Shown piece by piece: positions 7,470 to 15,377 of a stretch of DNA of 64,000 bases. Source of the stretch: a virus. The stretch spans positions 1-64,000 of the IMG/VR virus record IMGVR_UViG_3300027969_000063. One strand, written 5' to 3'. Made by a program: the position numbers and the translations under genes. The notes beneath the pieces were generated by a model, which ran no database searches, was not told the origin of the DNA, and saw only the letters and a list, made by a program, of their open reading frames with translations. Position 1 is the first letter of the stretch. Every line of letters begins with the position of its first letter.

Positions 7470-7760
7470 CTAATTTTTTTCCTGGATAGGAACCAGAGCC
7501 AATCTGTCTAGTCCACGGAGTTTATACACCGGTGATTCTTCCACAAGGTCCTCACAGACATACTCATTGGCATATGAAGAGAATACCCGCATGGTCACAC
7601 AGTCCTTGCCAGTAACGAAACTCAAAGCATGGTCAGTAGTGGATTTACCAGTCGTACCCCAAATCGCTGTGGATACTATGGTCGTTGGGTATTGAGTTAT
7701 TACAGCGCATCCGGAAAGGAGTGCTGGTATCACAGAAATCATAATATAAAAAATCTTCAT
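7470..7760 (-). CDS. Small outer-envelope lipoprotein (96 aa)
   Basis: The N-terminus is a signal peptide with a lipobox, LLSGC, at residues 14-18, so Cys18 should be lipidated and the mature protein of about 79 residues anchored in the envelope. A VSTAIWGTTGKSTTDH segment follows; two further Cys could form a disulfide. Phage lipoproteins can act in superinfection exclusion or lysis, but its family role is unknown to me. Confidence 0.75.
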   Translation of the reverse strand: MKIFYIMISVIPALLSGCAVITQYPTTIVSTAIWGTTGKSTTDHALSFVTGKDCVTMRVFSSYANEYVCEDLVEESPVYKLRGLDRLALVPIQEKN

Positions 7761-7766
7761 AATGTA

Positions 7767-8000
7767 TTAGTGGTCGTGTCTACATCCTTTTGGACAACCA
7801 CATATTTCCCATAATTTTACATAAGGTGTTAAATGAGCTAATGCCATGATTAACCACATAAGGGTCATTGATAAATCAGTACCACACATTAAAGGTGGTG
7901 AGTATATACTGTGTATAAACCCTACTAGGAATAGTGGTGCTGGTAAATATTTCAGTAATATCTTAGTGTAATAGAATAACTGTAATCTTCCTAGTTTCAT
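7767..8000 (-). CDS. Small membrane protein with Cys/His tail (77 aa)
   Basis: Two hydrophobic segments (about residues 10-32 and 40-60) suggest two membrane helices. The C-terminus has Cys and His residues (CGCPKGCRHDH) that could bind a metal. Function unknown. Confidence 0.6.
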   Translation of the reverse strand: MKLGRLQLFYYTKILLKYLPAPLFLVGFIHSIYSPPLMCGTDLSMTLMWLIMALAHLTPYVKLWEICGCPKGCRHDH

Positions 8001-8008
8001 ACAGTTAT

Positions 8009-8179
8009 TTATTTACTATCGTATTCTTGTATCCATACTAAGGCATCATCGAGATTCATCCAGTTACTAATAGGTTTATTCTTCATGTCCAACCATTGAT
8101 ACTCCAGAGTGCCTACTAACCATTTATTATTTTCATGGTCCCATCGAGCAGTCTGAGTATTCCTTTTCTTCAGAATCAT
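8009..8179 (-). CDS. Small hypothetical protein (56 aa)
   Basis: Trp-rich soluble protein. Its start overlaps the upstream TGA as ATGA. Function unknown. Confidence 0.6.
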   Translation of the reverse strand: MILKKRNTQTARWDHENNKWLVGTLEYQWLDMKNKPISNWMNLDDALVWIQEYDSK

Positions 8180-8436
8180 TCGAGTACATTATTAGAAGTA
8201 TCATATACACTATCTGATTCATACCAGTAATATTCTATGGCTTCTTTGGCCTTTTCGGAACTAATATACATTCCTAAGGTTTCACTATCTCTAGGGTTGG
8301 GATAAACTATACAAGAATACTTACTAGAGTTACCAGTACCGGTGATAGTCGTTTCAGCGATAATTCTACCTGTCTGGTTAACGTAGTAGTATAAATTGGG
8401 AAGGCCACCAGGAATCCAGGTTCTTTCGATTTTCAT
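8176..8436 (-). CDS. Hypothetical protein (86 aa)
   Basis: Tyr/Ser-rich sequence with probable beta strands in the middle. It is separated from the upstream gene by one base. No family is recognised. Confidence 0.6.
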   Translation of the reverse strand: MKIERTWIPGGLPNLYYYVNQTGRIIAETTITGTGNSSKYSCIVYPNPRDSETLGMYISSEKAKEAIEYYWYESDSVYDTSNNVLE

Positions 8437-8437
8437 A

Positions 8438-8665
8438 TTAGTCGATAAAGATAGAAATGGCCAGATTCTTAATTACGTTACCGTGATAATCTTGGCAATC
8501 CCACAGATCCTCTGAGGAATTCTTTTGAGGCTTACAAAGAATACTATCCTCGGTTATAGTGAAAATATAAGGTTTACCAATATACGCATAGACCCCGGAA
8601 GCGCTGGCAAAAACCAGAAGTGTGAGAAGGACTAGGCCGGCCAGTTTCGATTTTACGTTTCGCAT
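8438..8665 (-). CDS. Secreted or periplasmic small protein (75 aa)
   Basis: The start at 8665 is an ATG, whereas the longer frame would need TTG. Residues 1-28 form a clear signal peptide (basic start, LAGLVLLTLLVF core, ASGVYA end). The mature part has two Cys, probably disulfide bonded. Function unknown. Confidence 0.65.
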   Translation of the reverse strand: MRNVKSKLAGLVLLTLLVFASASGVYAYIGKPYIFTITEDSILCKPQKNSSEDLWDCQDYHGNVIKNLAISIFID

Positions 8666-8681
8666 TATGTTTGTTTCCAAT

Positions 8682-8852
8682 TTAATAGGTAGGTGGTTCT
8701 TTATATTCGTGTATAGAGCCTAAGATATGCATTGAAATAGTACCAGCAATTCCTTGTACTCTGAAATGGAAGTGTGTTGGTCCGTATTCTAAGTCTAACT
8801 CAATCTGTTCGGTGAGTGGTTGAAAATCTATATCGAGTTCCAACTGGTTCAT
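8682..8852 (-). CDS. Small hypothetical protein (56 aa)
   Basis: Beta-rich acidic protein. Its ATG overlaps the upstream TGA as ATGA and follows AGGACTC. Function unknown. Confidence 0.6.
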   Translation of the reverse strand: MNQLELDIDFQPLTEQIELDLEYGPTHFHFRVQGIAGTISMHILGSIHEYKEPPTY

Positions 8853-9061
8853 TTAGGAGTCCTGTCATGGTAATCATTCAGAATACCAGCAACCAGATTA
8901 GCCACCAGTTTCAATCTCATTTCAAGGTCTGGATCATTTAAGTCTTTAACTGCTCTATGGCAATCATCAGCAATATTCATTAACTTAATAATAGTCCTAC
9001 TTCTTGGAATATTTTCCCTAGGCATGGCGCTCAATCTATCTTCGGTTGTAAATGTTGTCAT
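8849..9061 (-). CDS. Helical hypothetical protein (70 aa)
   Basis: The start at 9061 (MTTFTTEDRL) follows CAGGAGAATGAC. The product is mostly helical. It is divergent from the plus-strand gene at 9123. Function unknown. Confidence 0.65.
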   Translation of the reverse strand: MTTFTTEDRLSAMPRENIPRSRTIIKLMNIADDCHRAVKDLNDPDLEMRLKLVANLVAGILNDYHDRTPK

Positions 9062-9122
9062 GTCATTCTCCTGTAACATTCTGGTACCTATATATTAGTA
9101 TAAACACTAATAAGGATTTACA

Positions 9123-9239
9123 ATGAACTTTCTAAACACTATCTATTCTTTTTTCTGCGCAATGGGTAAAGCCAAGTATGCAGCTGAACTATCTCGTAAC
9201 GGTAAGTACAAAGAAGCTCAGGCACTTTACAGAAGTTAA
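9123..9239 (+). CDS. Small plus-strand protein (38 aa)
   Basis: This frame runs against all its neighbours. It has TAAGGA eight bases before the ATG. The C-terminal half (NGKYKEAQALYRS) looks like a helical phage peptide. A TATAAACA at 9099-9106, one base off the late consensus, lies just upstream but leaves almost no leader. Its stop overlaps the convergent gene by 4 nt. Confidence 0.6.
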   Translation: MNFLNTIYSFFCAMGKAKYAAELSRNGKYKEAQALYRS

Positions 9240-9451
9240 TCTTTATAAGTAATCACTTCTCTTCGGTTGGCTTTTCTACATTCTTCGATTACTTGTGGTG
9301 GAACATCAGGATGCCAACCACCTATTAACATCTCACAATTATAACGGACTGTGAGGTGTTTGTCAAATTTATCATGGTAATCATTGTCATTTACCACAGC
9401 GTAGGCTACGGCAAGTAACATAATGAAACCGGTTATCTTTAGGGCTTCCAT
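9236..9451 (-). CDS. Small membrane-anchored or secreted protein (71 aa)
   Basis: A hydrophobic N-terminus (residues 6-20) is followed by a soluble part with the segment NCEMLIGGWHPDVPP. Two Cys residues may pair outside the membrane. The start forms TAATG with the preceding stop. Function unknown. Confidence 0.65.
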   Translation of the reverse strand: MEALKITGFIMLLAVAYAVVNDNDYHDKFDKHLTVRYNCEMLIGGWHPDVPPQVIEECRKANRREVITYKD

Positions 9452-9573
9452 TATTGTGGTCTCTGTGATTTTAATTGGTTAATAACATTCTCTAATTCGG
9501 TACGCATGGCATTATTTTTAGGAATCCAAACGTATACTCTATGTAGGAAAGCAATTAATTGGTTGATATCCAT
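9451..9573 (-). CDS. Small hypothetical protein (40 aa)
   Basis: Short helical protein joined by TAATG junctions to both neighbours. That coupling is the main evidence for translation. Confidence 0.55.
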   Translation of the reverse strand: MDINQLIAFLHRVYVWIPKNNAMRTELENVINQLKSQRPQ

Positions 9574-9848
9574 TATTTAAAAATATCTGACCAAGTTTCT
9601 AGTTTAATCTTTTTGGCTTCCATGGCTTCCATCATGGCGCTCTCATCTACCACACCTTGGTCTACGAGAATACCAATCATACAAAGTAATTGGCCAAGTT
9701 CCATATCTAGACATTCTTTGGTTGAGGCAGAATCTTCGGTTGGGTAACAAGAATCAAATCCAAATCTCATGACTTTGGATACTGCCTGAATTACTTCAGC
9801 ACATTCTTCTTGTGTTATAATTAATGCTTCTCTAACTTTATCTTTCAT
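9573..9848 (-). CDS. MazG-like nucleotide pyrophosphohydrolase (91 aa)
   Basis: The helix pattern EECAEVIQAVSK followed by ECLDMELGQLLCM matches the all-alpha NTP pyrophosphohydrolase (MazG-like) fold, whose metal site is made of ExxE and ExxD helices. Such enzymes hydrolyse (d)NTPs to monophosphates and are common in phages, where they may tune the nucleotide pool or act on alarmones. At 91 residues it is the length of a single MazG domain. The substrate is not inferable. Confidence 0.75.
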   Translation of the reverse strand: MKDKVREALIITQEECAEVIQAVSKVMRFGFDSCYPTEDSASTKECLDMELGQLLCMIGILVDQGVVDESAMMEAMEAKKIKLETWSDIFK

Positions 9849-10113
9849 TGGGATCTTCTATAAATCTAATTACGGGTAGAGTATTGGCTACGATAGTCTG
9901 CGCTTCTGTATAAGTGGTACAGACTACACGGCAGGTAAATACTCCGTCTTTAATGATGAGGTCAAAAGGTAATGCTTCTCCTCTTGGCATCCATTCTTCT
10001 TCAATATAACAATATACAAACCATTCTTTTGCCTGTTTTGCACGGTCAATCAAATCGTCATATATCTTCTTGGGATTAAAATCATCCGCTTCAACATATT
10101 CCATCTTATTCAT
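9838..10113 (-). CDS. Hypothetical protein (91 aa)
   Basis: Soluble alpha/beta protein. The start overlaps the end of the preceding gene by 8 nt; a second Met at 10104 is possible. Function unknown. Confidence 0.6.
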   Translation of the reverse strand: MNKMEYVEADDFNPKKIYDDLIDRAKQAKEWFVYCYIEEEWMPRGEALPFDLIIKDGVFTCRVVCTTYTEAQTIVANTLPVIRFIEDPNER

Positions 10114-10309
10114 TCAAAAAAGTAGGTTTAGAATTTTTACTTGTGTAATCCGATGCAAAGTCAGTTGCTTCAGATTCCGTCATAAACACTTTACTAAAAG
10201 AGGATGGTGCATCTGATGTACCATAATTTACTTTCCAAAAGCCTTCGCCTTCATAAATCACGGCCATAATTTTACCAGCTTCACCAACAAAAGTTGCTAT
10301 ATCTTTCAT
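10106..10309 (-). CDS. Small hypothetical protein (67 aa)
   Basis: The ATG overlaps the stop of the large VWA gene as ATGA. The layout FVGEAGKIMAVIYEGEGFWKV suggests two strands and a helix. Function unknown. Confidence 0.65.
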   Translation of the reverse strand: MKDIATFVGEAGKIMAVIYEGEGFWKVNYGTSDAPSSFSKVFMTESEATDFASDYTSKNSKPTFLNE

Positions 10310-12447
10310 GATATTAATCCTATAAAACGATTTAATACAACACGGTTATTCAAACGGTTACCAGCATACTTACTAAATGCTGAAACCAGACCACGGGTAG
10401 TGGCATTCTCTCTCACTTCAAAAGTCACATCTTCATCAGTATCTAATGCTTCAGTTTTCAACAAATAGTATTCATCAAAACCGGCATTCTTAACAGTCAA
10501 TGATTTGTTCTTGCGGAACTCTGCTTTGATTTTATCGTGTAACATATAATTGTTAGGATAAAAATGATGTAGTTCACGACCCAATTCACGGCCAGCCAAT
10601 ACATAGAAACCAACAATGTTACAATTAGTTCTTGCCTTCAACATCTTTATATATGATGCTGTCAACTCACGACTGTATGCGTTATCAACAAATTCTTGAT
10701 GTTTAGTAATTGGATCACGAATGACCATCTTACGTTGAGCCCGCCAATCGATTGCATCATAATCAATCTGTTTGTTGGTTGTACCATCTCTCATATTACC
10801 TTTGTCATCTTTGTAAAATACTTCTTTATTACTATGGCCTTCACCATCAGTTAGAAATACAGTATTTACAATCTGTAACTTATATTGTTTCTGAAATTCA
10901 GGAACAATCGTCATAGCAGAGATAACAGCTTCATTCAAAGGTGTACCGCCTTTTTGGAACCAGTTTGGTTTCCAGCCACGGCGTAACTCGGACATCTGAA
11001 CTAAGGCAGAACCGGCATATGTGAATTCAGCCGCAGTCATCTTACTTGATAACAGATTCAATAATTTGAACCGATGCATCACAATATCACCTTCAACTAA
11101 AGGTTGTTGGTACGGTTCATCATATTCACAAGAGAAAGCATATACATCATAAGGAATATTTACCTTCTTGCAGAACATTACCAAATTGATTAATTGCTTG
11201 ACGGTATTTTCTAAGTGATTAGACATAGAACCAGACCAGTCAAGGAACATAACAAGACCGTGTGATTTAGCACCAGGAACAATTGTCATCTTTTTAAAGA
11301 TATCATCGGTTAACTGATAAGAATAAATCTTACTCATATTCAAATCACCAGTTTTGGCAATACTTGCACGTTTCAGCTGGTCGGCATTTTTACGCAATTC
11401 GAATTCTTTGGCAAGATAACCAACAACTTTCTTAGAATCATTACGCAACTTCATAAACTTCTCGGTGTCAATACCCCGTTTGTATGCGTAAGGGTTTTCA
11501 GCATCTACACGAAAACGTTTCCATAAAGTCTTGTGGGGTACAATTGCATCAGTAAGGTCAATTTTAGGAATGTTACCATAGTAATGTGTACTACCATCAG
11601 TAGCATATAACTTCTTCTCATTCTTACGGAATGCCTCATCTGTATAAGATTTGGTTTCTAACGCTTCGTGTTCAGAAATTTCGGCACCACCAGCTTCATG
11701 ATGGCCATCAGATTCTAAATCTTTATCTTCATCTTTTGCATTTGGATATTCTTCGCCAGAATTACCATCTTGACGATTTTCTTCATTTTCATCAAATTCA
11801 TCAGAATCATCATAACCATCGGCATCGATGCCTTCATAATCACCATCTTCATCTTCTTCAAATTCTTCTGGATGATTTTTTCGATGTTCTTCGGCTTGTT
11901 TCTTCATGTAATCAGAAACGAGGCGAGCAACCTTCATCACATCATCGTAGGTCTCGGTACCTTCAATCATGTGAACGAGGGTTTGCTCATAGGGGGTAAA
12001 TTTGATACCTTGTGTTGCGCCGCCTTTAGTATAAAGGTTAACACGGTCAATAAAGTTCAAATCGTTAAGGTCTGTACCAGCAGTACCAAAGAAATCTTTA
12101 TCAATTAATTCTTTGTACGCACGGATAAAACTGGAACGAATTCCAGGATATTTGTTTTTGACTTTTTTCTCAATACGAGCATCTTCACACACATTCATAA
12201 TGCCAGATGGAATCTTTTCTTCGTGAGCTTTAATTAAACCATCAAGAGGAGTGTAAAGTGCATGGCCAACTTCGTGACCCATGAAAAGGTCATAAAGGTA
12301 ACCAGAAATGTTTTTGTCTAATACAGGTACCGTCAATACACGGTTTTTGACATCGAATGACGCAGTTGATACATTGCGTTGTTCGACAATAAGATTTTCT
12401 GTTGCCATAAGTTTGGCAAGTAGTGATTTTGATTGAATAAGTTCCAT
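10306..12447 (-). CDS. Metallopeptidase-like and von Willebrand factor A domain protein (713 aa)
   Basis: Residues 58-62 are HEVGH, a zinc-peptidase HExxH motif, in the context FMGHEVGHALYTP. Residues about 195-262 are a long Asp/Glu-rich linker. Residues 403-409 are DWSGSMS, an intact MIDAS metal site of a VWA domain (DxSxS). The layout recalls CobT/VWA proteins that work with a MoxR/CobS-type AAA ATPase, but no such ATPase is visible in this window. A consensus sigma70 promoter with TATAATGGT (12471-12499) stands directly upstream, so early expression is likely. The role in infection is unknown. Confidence 0.8.
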   Translation of the reverse strand: MELIQSKSLLAKLMATENLIVEQRNVSTASFDVKNRVLTVPVLDKNISGYLYDLFMGHEVGHALYTPLDGLIKAHEEKIPSGIMNVCEDARIEKKVKNKYPGIRSSFIRAYKELIDKDFFGTAGTDLNDLNFIDRVNLYTKGGATQGIKFTPYEQTLVHMIEGTETYDDVMKVARLVSDYMKKQAEEHRKNHPEEFEEDEDGDYEGIDADGYDDSDEFDENEENRQDGNSGEEYPNAKDEDKDLESDGHHEAGGAEISEHEALETKSYTDEAFRKNEKKLYATDGSTHYYGNIPKIDLTDAIVPHKTLWKRFRVDAENPYAYKRGIDTEKFMKLRNDSKKVVGYLAKEFELRKNADQLKRASIAKTGDLNMSKIYSYQLTDDIFKKMTIVPGAKSHGLVMFLDWSGSMSNHLENTVKQLINLVMFCKKVNIPYDVYAFSCEYDEPYQQPLVEGDIVMHRFKLLNLLSSKMTAAEFTYAGSALVQMSELRRGWKPNWFQKGGTPLNEAVISAMTIVPEFQKQYKLQIVNTVFLTDGEGHSNKEVFYKDDKGNMRDGTTNKQIDYDAIDWRAQRKMVIRDPITKHQEFVDNAYSRELTASYIKMLKARTNCNIVGFYVLAGRELGRELHHFYPNNYMLHDKIKAEFRKNKSLTVKNAGFDEYYLLKTEALDTDEDVTFEVRENATTRGLVSAFSKYAGNRLNNRVVLNRFIGLIS

Positions 12448-12470
12448 ATAATCTCCGAGTTAATAGAACC

Positions 12471-12499
12471 ATTATACGCTATATATCGCTTACCGTCAA
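12471..12499 (-). promoter_or_regulatory. Sigma70-like promoter, TATAATGGTTC class
   Basis: TTGACG, 17 bases, TATAATGGTTC on the minus strand, about 25 nt ahead of the 713-residue gene. This is close to consensus. Confidence 0.75.
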
Positions 12500-12516
12500 G
12501 TAGTTTCGGGAAAAGC

Positions 12517-12532
12517 GTTGTTTTTTAGCAAC
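12517..12532 (+). repeat. 16-bp element, divergent copy 3
   Basis: GTTGTTTTTTAGCAAC differs from the copy at 13452-13467 at three positions and keeps both arms. It lies 18 bp upstream of the promoter at 12471-12499. Confidence 0.4.
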
Positions 12533-12539
12533 ATAATGA

Positions 12540-12701
12540 TTATTCGTATAATTCCTTGCGTTTTTGGTAGTCGGCCTGATCTTTTTCATGCAAGGAAAGT
12601 ACTGCCCACTTGCGAGTTACTAAATCCAAGTGCTTCCAATCAGGAATTTCTGCATCCTGCACATTGGCATCGAGCCAAATGTAATGTCCAATATCACTCA
12701 T
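12540..12701 (-). CDS. Small hypothetical protein (53 aa)
   Basis: The start at 12701 (MSDIGHYIWL) overlaps the upstream gene by 8 nt. The longer frame begins inside the neighbour. Acidic N-terminal half and basic C-terminal half. Function unknown. Confidence 0.6.
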   Translation of the reverse strand: MSDIGHYIWLDANVQDAEIPDWKHLDLVTRKWAVLSLHEKDQADYQKRKELYE

Positions 12702-12882
12702 ATGATTTTCCTTGACTTTTTTCGAAAAAATTCTGTTCAATTGCAGCTGCCAACTTGTCGGCAAGCTTCGGATCGAACTTTACTAAAAAATACGCAACAT
12801 CTTCTGTTGGTACATGACGCAAGTTGAACATAATATTGTCAATTCCTTGCAAAATTTGTGTTTCTTCGTGTTTTGCTAGCAT
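12694..12882 (-). CDS. Small helical hypothetical protein (62 aa)
   Basis: The ATG at 12882 follows AAGGTG and is preferred over 12945, which lies in the previous gene. The predicted protein is helical. Function unknown. Confidence 0.65.
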   Translation of the reverse strand: MLAKHEETQILQGIDNIMFNLRHVPTEDVAYFLVKFDPKLADKLAAAIEQNFFEKSQGKSYE

Positions 12883-12889
12883 AATCACC

Positions 12890-13048
12890 TTACTGTAGTG
12901 TGTCATTTTGCTCGGAAGCGACTGTACTGCCTCTTTCTTTCGCAATTCCGACTGATTTTAACCATTCCAACTCAATTTTGAGTTCCGATTCTGATAAAGC
13001 TTTGAGATAATGTTCATATTCTTCCCAATCCAAATTACTAATCGTCAT
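12890..13048 (-). CDS. Small acidic hypothetical protein (52 aa)
   Basis: The ATG overlaps the upstream TGA as ATGA. The Glu-rich helical N-terminal part (LDWEEYEHYLKALSESEL) is characteristic. Function unknown. Confidence 0.6.
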   Translation of the reverse strand: MTISNLDWEEYEHYLKALSESELKIELEWLKSVGIAKERGSTVASEQNDTLQ

Positions 13049-13386
13049 CTTCTCATACTCGCAATCTCTTTTGCTTCATTATCTGTAAAAATTGGCACAG
13101 CATTTGACTTGTGCATCGTACCAATACCTTTAATCTTTGCTCCTGTGTAAGAATTTCCGAATTTCTTAGTACAAGCGATAAAACCAGTATCTAAGGACGC
13201 AAGACGAGGAGTTTCTCGACCTGCAGGAATGGAAAACATTGGAGTTATTTTGGAAAACTTCGTGGATTTATTTCTACTGAAATTGGTAGACATTGAATTG
13301 ATAGACCTTAACCATTGATCTTTTTGCTCTTGTTGAGCTTTAGTTAATTTCTTGGGTTTAGATTTGGGAATATAACCATATATCAT
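13045..13386 (-). CDS. Phage-type hypothetical protein (113 aa)
   Basis: A basic protein with a C-terminal segment MHKSNAVPIFTDNEAKEIA, which I believe recurs in phage hypothetical proteins. It is the first gene after a consensus promoter (13416-13444). Function unknown. Confidence 0.7.
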   Translation of the reverse strand: MIYGYIPKSKPKKLTKAQQEQKDQWLRSINSMSTNFSRNKSTKFSKITPMFSIPAGRETPRLASLDTGFIACTKKFGNSYTGAKIKGIGTMHKSNAVPIFTDNEAKEIASMRR

Positions 13387-13415
13387 AATAATGAGTTCTC
13401 CGTGACTGAAGAACC

Positions 13416-13444
13416 ATTATCTCATAATTACAAGCTGGTGTCAA
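13416..13444 (-). promoter_or_regulatory. Sigma70-like promoter, ATAATGGTTC class
   Basis: TTGACA, 17 bases, GATAATGGTTC on the minus strand. The sequence after the -10 (ATAATGGTTC) matches that of the promoter at 12471. Confidence 0.75.
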
Positions 13445-13451
13445 GTGCTTT

Positions 13452-13467
13452 GTTGCTAGGATACAAC
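13452..13467 (-). repeat. 16-bp element GTTGTATCCnnnCAAC, copy 4
   Basis: GTTGTATCCTAGCAAC on the minus strand, 7 bp upstream of the -35 of the promoter at 13416-13444. It is inverted relative to the other three copies. Confidence 0.5.
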
Positions 13468-13518
13468 ACTATTACCAATACCTCATATCAAAGGCGGACA
13501 TACCTACTTATGCCAAAA

Positions 13519-13704
13519 TTATCTATGTTGCTGAGTTTTTTCTGGTAAACTTGTATCTTCAAGGTCACTTAGTAACTCTTCTACATTCCTATTCTTCAAT
13601 TTCTTAATTTCGGAATGCTCATTACGATGTTTTCGTTTTGGCATATAAATGTAATCTTCATTATAATCTTGGTTCTTACGGAACTTACCTACAAACTTTG
13701 TCAC
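13519..13704 (-). CDS. Small basic hypothetical protein (61 aa)
   Basis: Lys/Arg-rich N-terminal half (MTKFVGKFRKNQDY), then a charged helix. It may bind nucleic acid, but no domain is recognised. Confidence 0.65.
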   Translation of the reverse strand: MTKFVGKFRKNQDYNEDYIYMPKRKHRNEHSEIKKLKNRNVEELLSDLEDTSLPEKTQQHR

Positions 13705-13713
13705 TTCAATCTC

Positions 13714-14088
13714 CTATTTCATGGTTTCAAAGGTTATGCCTCTAATCTTAGTTTCAGGCATATTATGCATATCCTCTTCCGAAATATAGGTAATATCGGC
13801 ATGAGGATAACAAATTTTTACGATTTTGAGTAATTGGCAGACGGTGCCATCGGAATCATTGAATGTAAACACTTCATCTACACATTTTAAATGTTGTATG
13901 ATATTTTTACGAGCAGGATAATCTTGTACATAACCACCTTCAGACCAAGCCATCCACCAGTCTGAATGAACACCAACGATAAGCCAATCACCTTTCGACC
14001 TACATCTTTTCAAGAAGTTTAACTCTTGATTAGATAATGGGTCAAAAGTACCACAAGTAATTATTATTCTATCTTTTCGACTTATCAT
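13714..14088 (-). CDS. Degenerate cytidylyltransferase-like protein (124 aa)
   Basis: The fold signature of small nucleotidyltransferases is present: TCGTFDPLS at residues 11-19, then a Rossmann-like strand GDWLIVGVHSD. The catalytic HxGH that should follow the GTFD strand is replaced by SNQE, so the usual histidines are missing. The C-terminus carries TKIRGIT where ISxT motifs occur in relatives. It may bind a nucleotide without classical transfer activity. It lies between small early genes and RNase H and shares an ATGA junction with the next gene. Confidence 0.7.
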   Translation of the reverse strand: MISRKDRIIITCGTFDPLSNQELNFLKRCRSKGDWLIVGVHSDWWMAWSEGGYVQDYPARKNIIQHLKCVDEVFTFNDSDGTVCQLLKIVKICYPHADITYISEEDMHNMPETKIRGITFETMK

Positions 14089-14507
14089 GGTATAAGATCG
14101 GGGAATGCCTCTTTAACAAATTTGTAAGTTAAACCTTTAACGCCTAAATCTTTTCTTAGAATACCACCAACAACTTCTGCTTCACGGGGTTCTATTGATT
14201 CAATCAACTGCAATAATAATTGTTTTCTCTTTTCTTGTGTCAATTGTTCAGCGGATGGATGTCCTTTTTTGAACAAATACAACTTACGAATCTCTGTTGA
14301 CAATTGGCACGGTGAAATGCCGGGAAGAGTATGTGGAATTTTATATTCCGCAGGAATATCATCAATCAACCATTCATGTGTTGGATGAAATGCCAACTCT
14401 AATACCTGTACCAATGTCTGAGAAAGATTCTTCTCAATTACTGCCATTTTGGCTTTTTTGCCATCAGCCTCTTCAAATTCATCAAATACTTCATAAATGT
14501 TTTTCAT
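14085..14507 (-). CDS. Conserved T4-like phage protein (DUF6433-like, 140 aa)
   Basis: The segments EVFDEFEEA near the start and ESIEPREAE...LGVKGLTYKFVKEAFP near the end are what I associate with a conserved family in marine T4-like phages (DUF6433, from memory). Soluble, helical. The start forms TAATG-type contact with the RNase H gene, and a late-type TATAAATA lies about 95 bp upstream (14602-14609). Function unknown. Confidence 0.7.
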   Translation of the reverse strand: MKNIYEVFDEFEEADGKKAKMAVIEKNLSQTLVQVLELAFHPTHEWLIDDIPAEYKIPHTLPGISPCQLSTEIRKLYLFKKGHPSAEQLTQEKRKQLLLQLIESIEPREAEVVGGILRKDLGVKGLTYKFVKEAFPDLIP

Positions 14508-15346
14508 TAGAATTCCTCTATCACTTCCATTAAGTTTTTCAGTTTATGTTCAATAAAATAATTCAACAATTTACCTTTAGCAGGTTTTGTTTCTTCATAG
14601 GTATTTATAATCTTTTCTCTTATCTCTTTTGGAGTAAAAGATAGGTCGATTAGTGTGGAATTACGGATAAAATTAGCCTTGATGGATTCATTCTGGTCCA
14701 AGTAATTCTCACTCATCAACTTGTCTAATACCTTCTGTGTAATAGGAGTTTGGCGGAGGTCACGGACAAAACAATCGGAAGAAGAAAGTACATTAGGTAT
14801 ACCGTCACCCTTATCTCCACGGATAATCTTCTCCTTGAGTTCTAAGATTGGTTCCTTTGATACCACATATTTCTTCTGTGATGGATTGTATTGTTTCACA
14901 TTTGCATAGTTCTGTAACTGTAGGAAATCACCATCACTTGATAGAATCAGTACTTTTTCGTGAGCAGCTTGGCGTGGTGCTAAAGTACCAATAATATCAT
15001 CGGCTTCGGCACCATCAACATCAATTACTTTGTATGGGAAGTTTTCTTTGAGTTCTACTTTGAATTTGGCAAGCATTTCAAAAATCATGTGCCAATCTAA
15101 GTTGGACTTTTCACGACTTTTCTTACGACCTGCTTTATAGAATGGAAAATACTCTTTACGCCAGTATTTACGGTTATCACAACATAATACCACTTCACCA
15201 TATTCTGCTTTAAAATTCTTAACATGGTTTCGGATAATATTCAGAATCATATGGCGAACCAGACTTTCATCTAGTTTGCCTTTATGATTGGCAATTTGTG
15301 CCATAAGTCCGGCAAGTAATACTTGGTTTAGGTCAACGAGAATCAT
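14507..15346 (-). CDS. rnh: RNase H, T4 Rnh-like 5'-3' flap nuclease (279 aa)
   Basis: Acidic motifs of the FEN/5'-nuclease family are visible: DLNQ near the N-terminus, CDNRKYWR in the middle, EADD about residue 113, SSDGDFLQL, then a GDKGDGIPN helix-hairpin segment binding K+ and DNA. T4 RNase H removes Okazaki-fragment primers behind the fork. The length is close to T4 Rnh. A near-consensus sigma70 promoter lies just upstream, inside the end of the previous gene. Confidence 0.92.
   Translation of the reverse strand: MILVDLNQVLLAGLMAQIANHKGKLDESLVRHMILNIIRNHVKNFKAEYGEVVLCCDNRKYWRKEYFPFYKAGRKKSREKSNLDWHMIFEMLAKFKVELKENFPYKVIDVDGAEADDIIGTLAPRQAAHEKVLILSSDGDFLQLQNYANVKQYNPSQKKYVVSKEPILELKEKIIRGDKGDGIPNVLSSSDCFVRDLRQTPITQKVLDKLMSENYLDQNESIKANFIRNSTLIDLSFTPKEIREKIINTYEETKPAKGKLLNYFIEHKLKNLMEVIEEF
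14602..14609 (-). promoter_or_regulatory. Late-promoter-like TATAAATA inside rnh
   Basis: Exact T4 late -10 sequence on the minus strand, within the rnh coding region and about 95 bp ahead of the next gene. It could be chance in AT-rich DNA. Confidence 0.35.
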
Positions 15347-15377
15347 AACAAACTTTCAATAGTTTCAATAGGAGGCT

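Noticed and set aside
11631-12108. Plus-strand His-rich frames opposite the VWA gene
   Set aside because: They are antisense of Asp/Glu codons in the acidic linker and have no start context.
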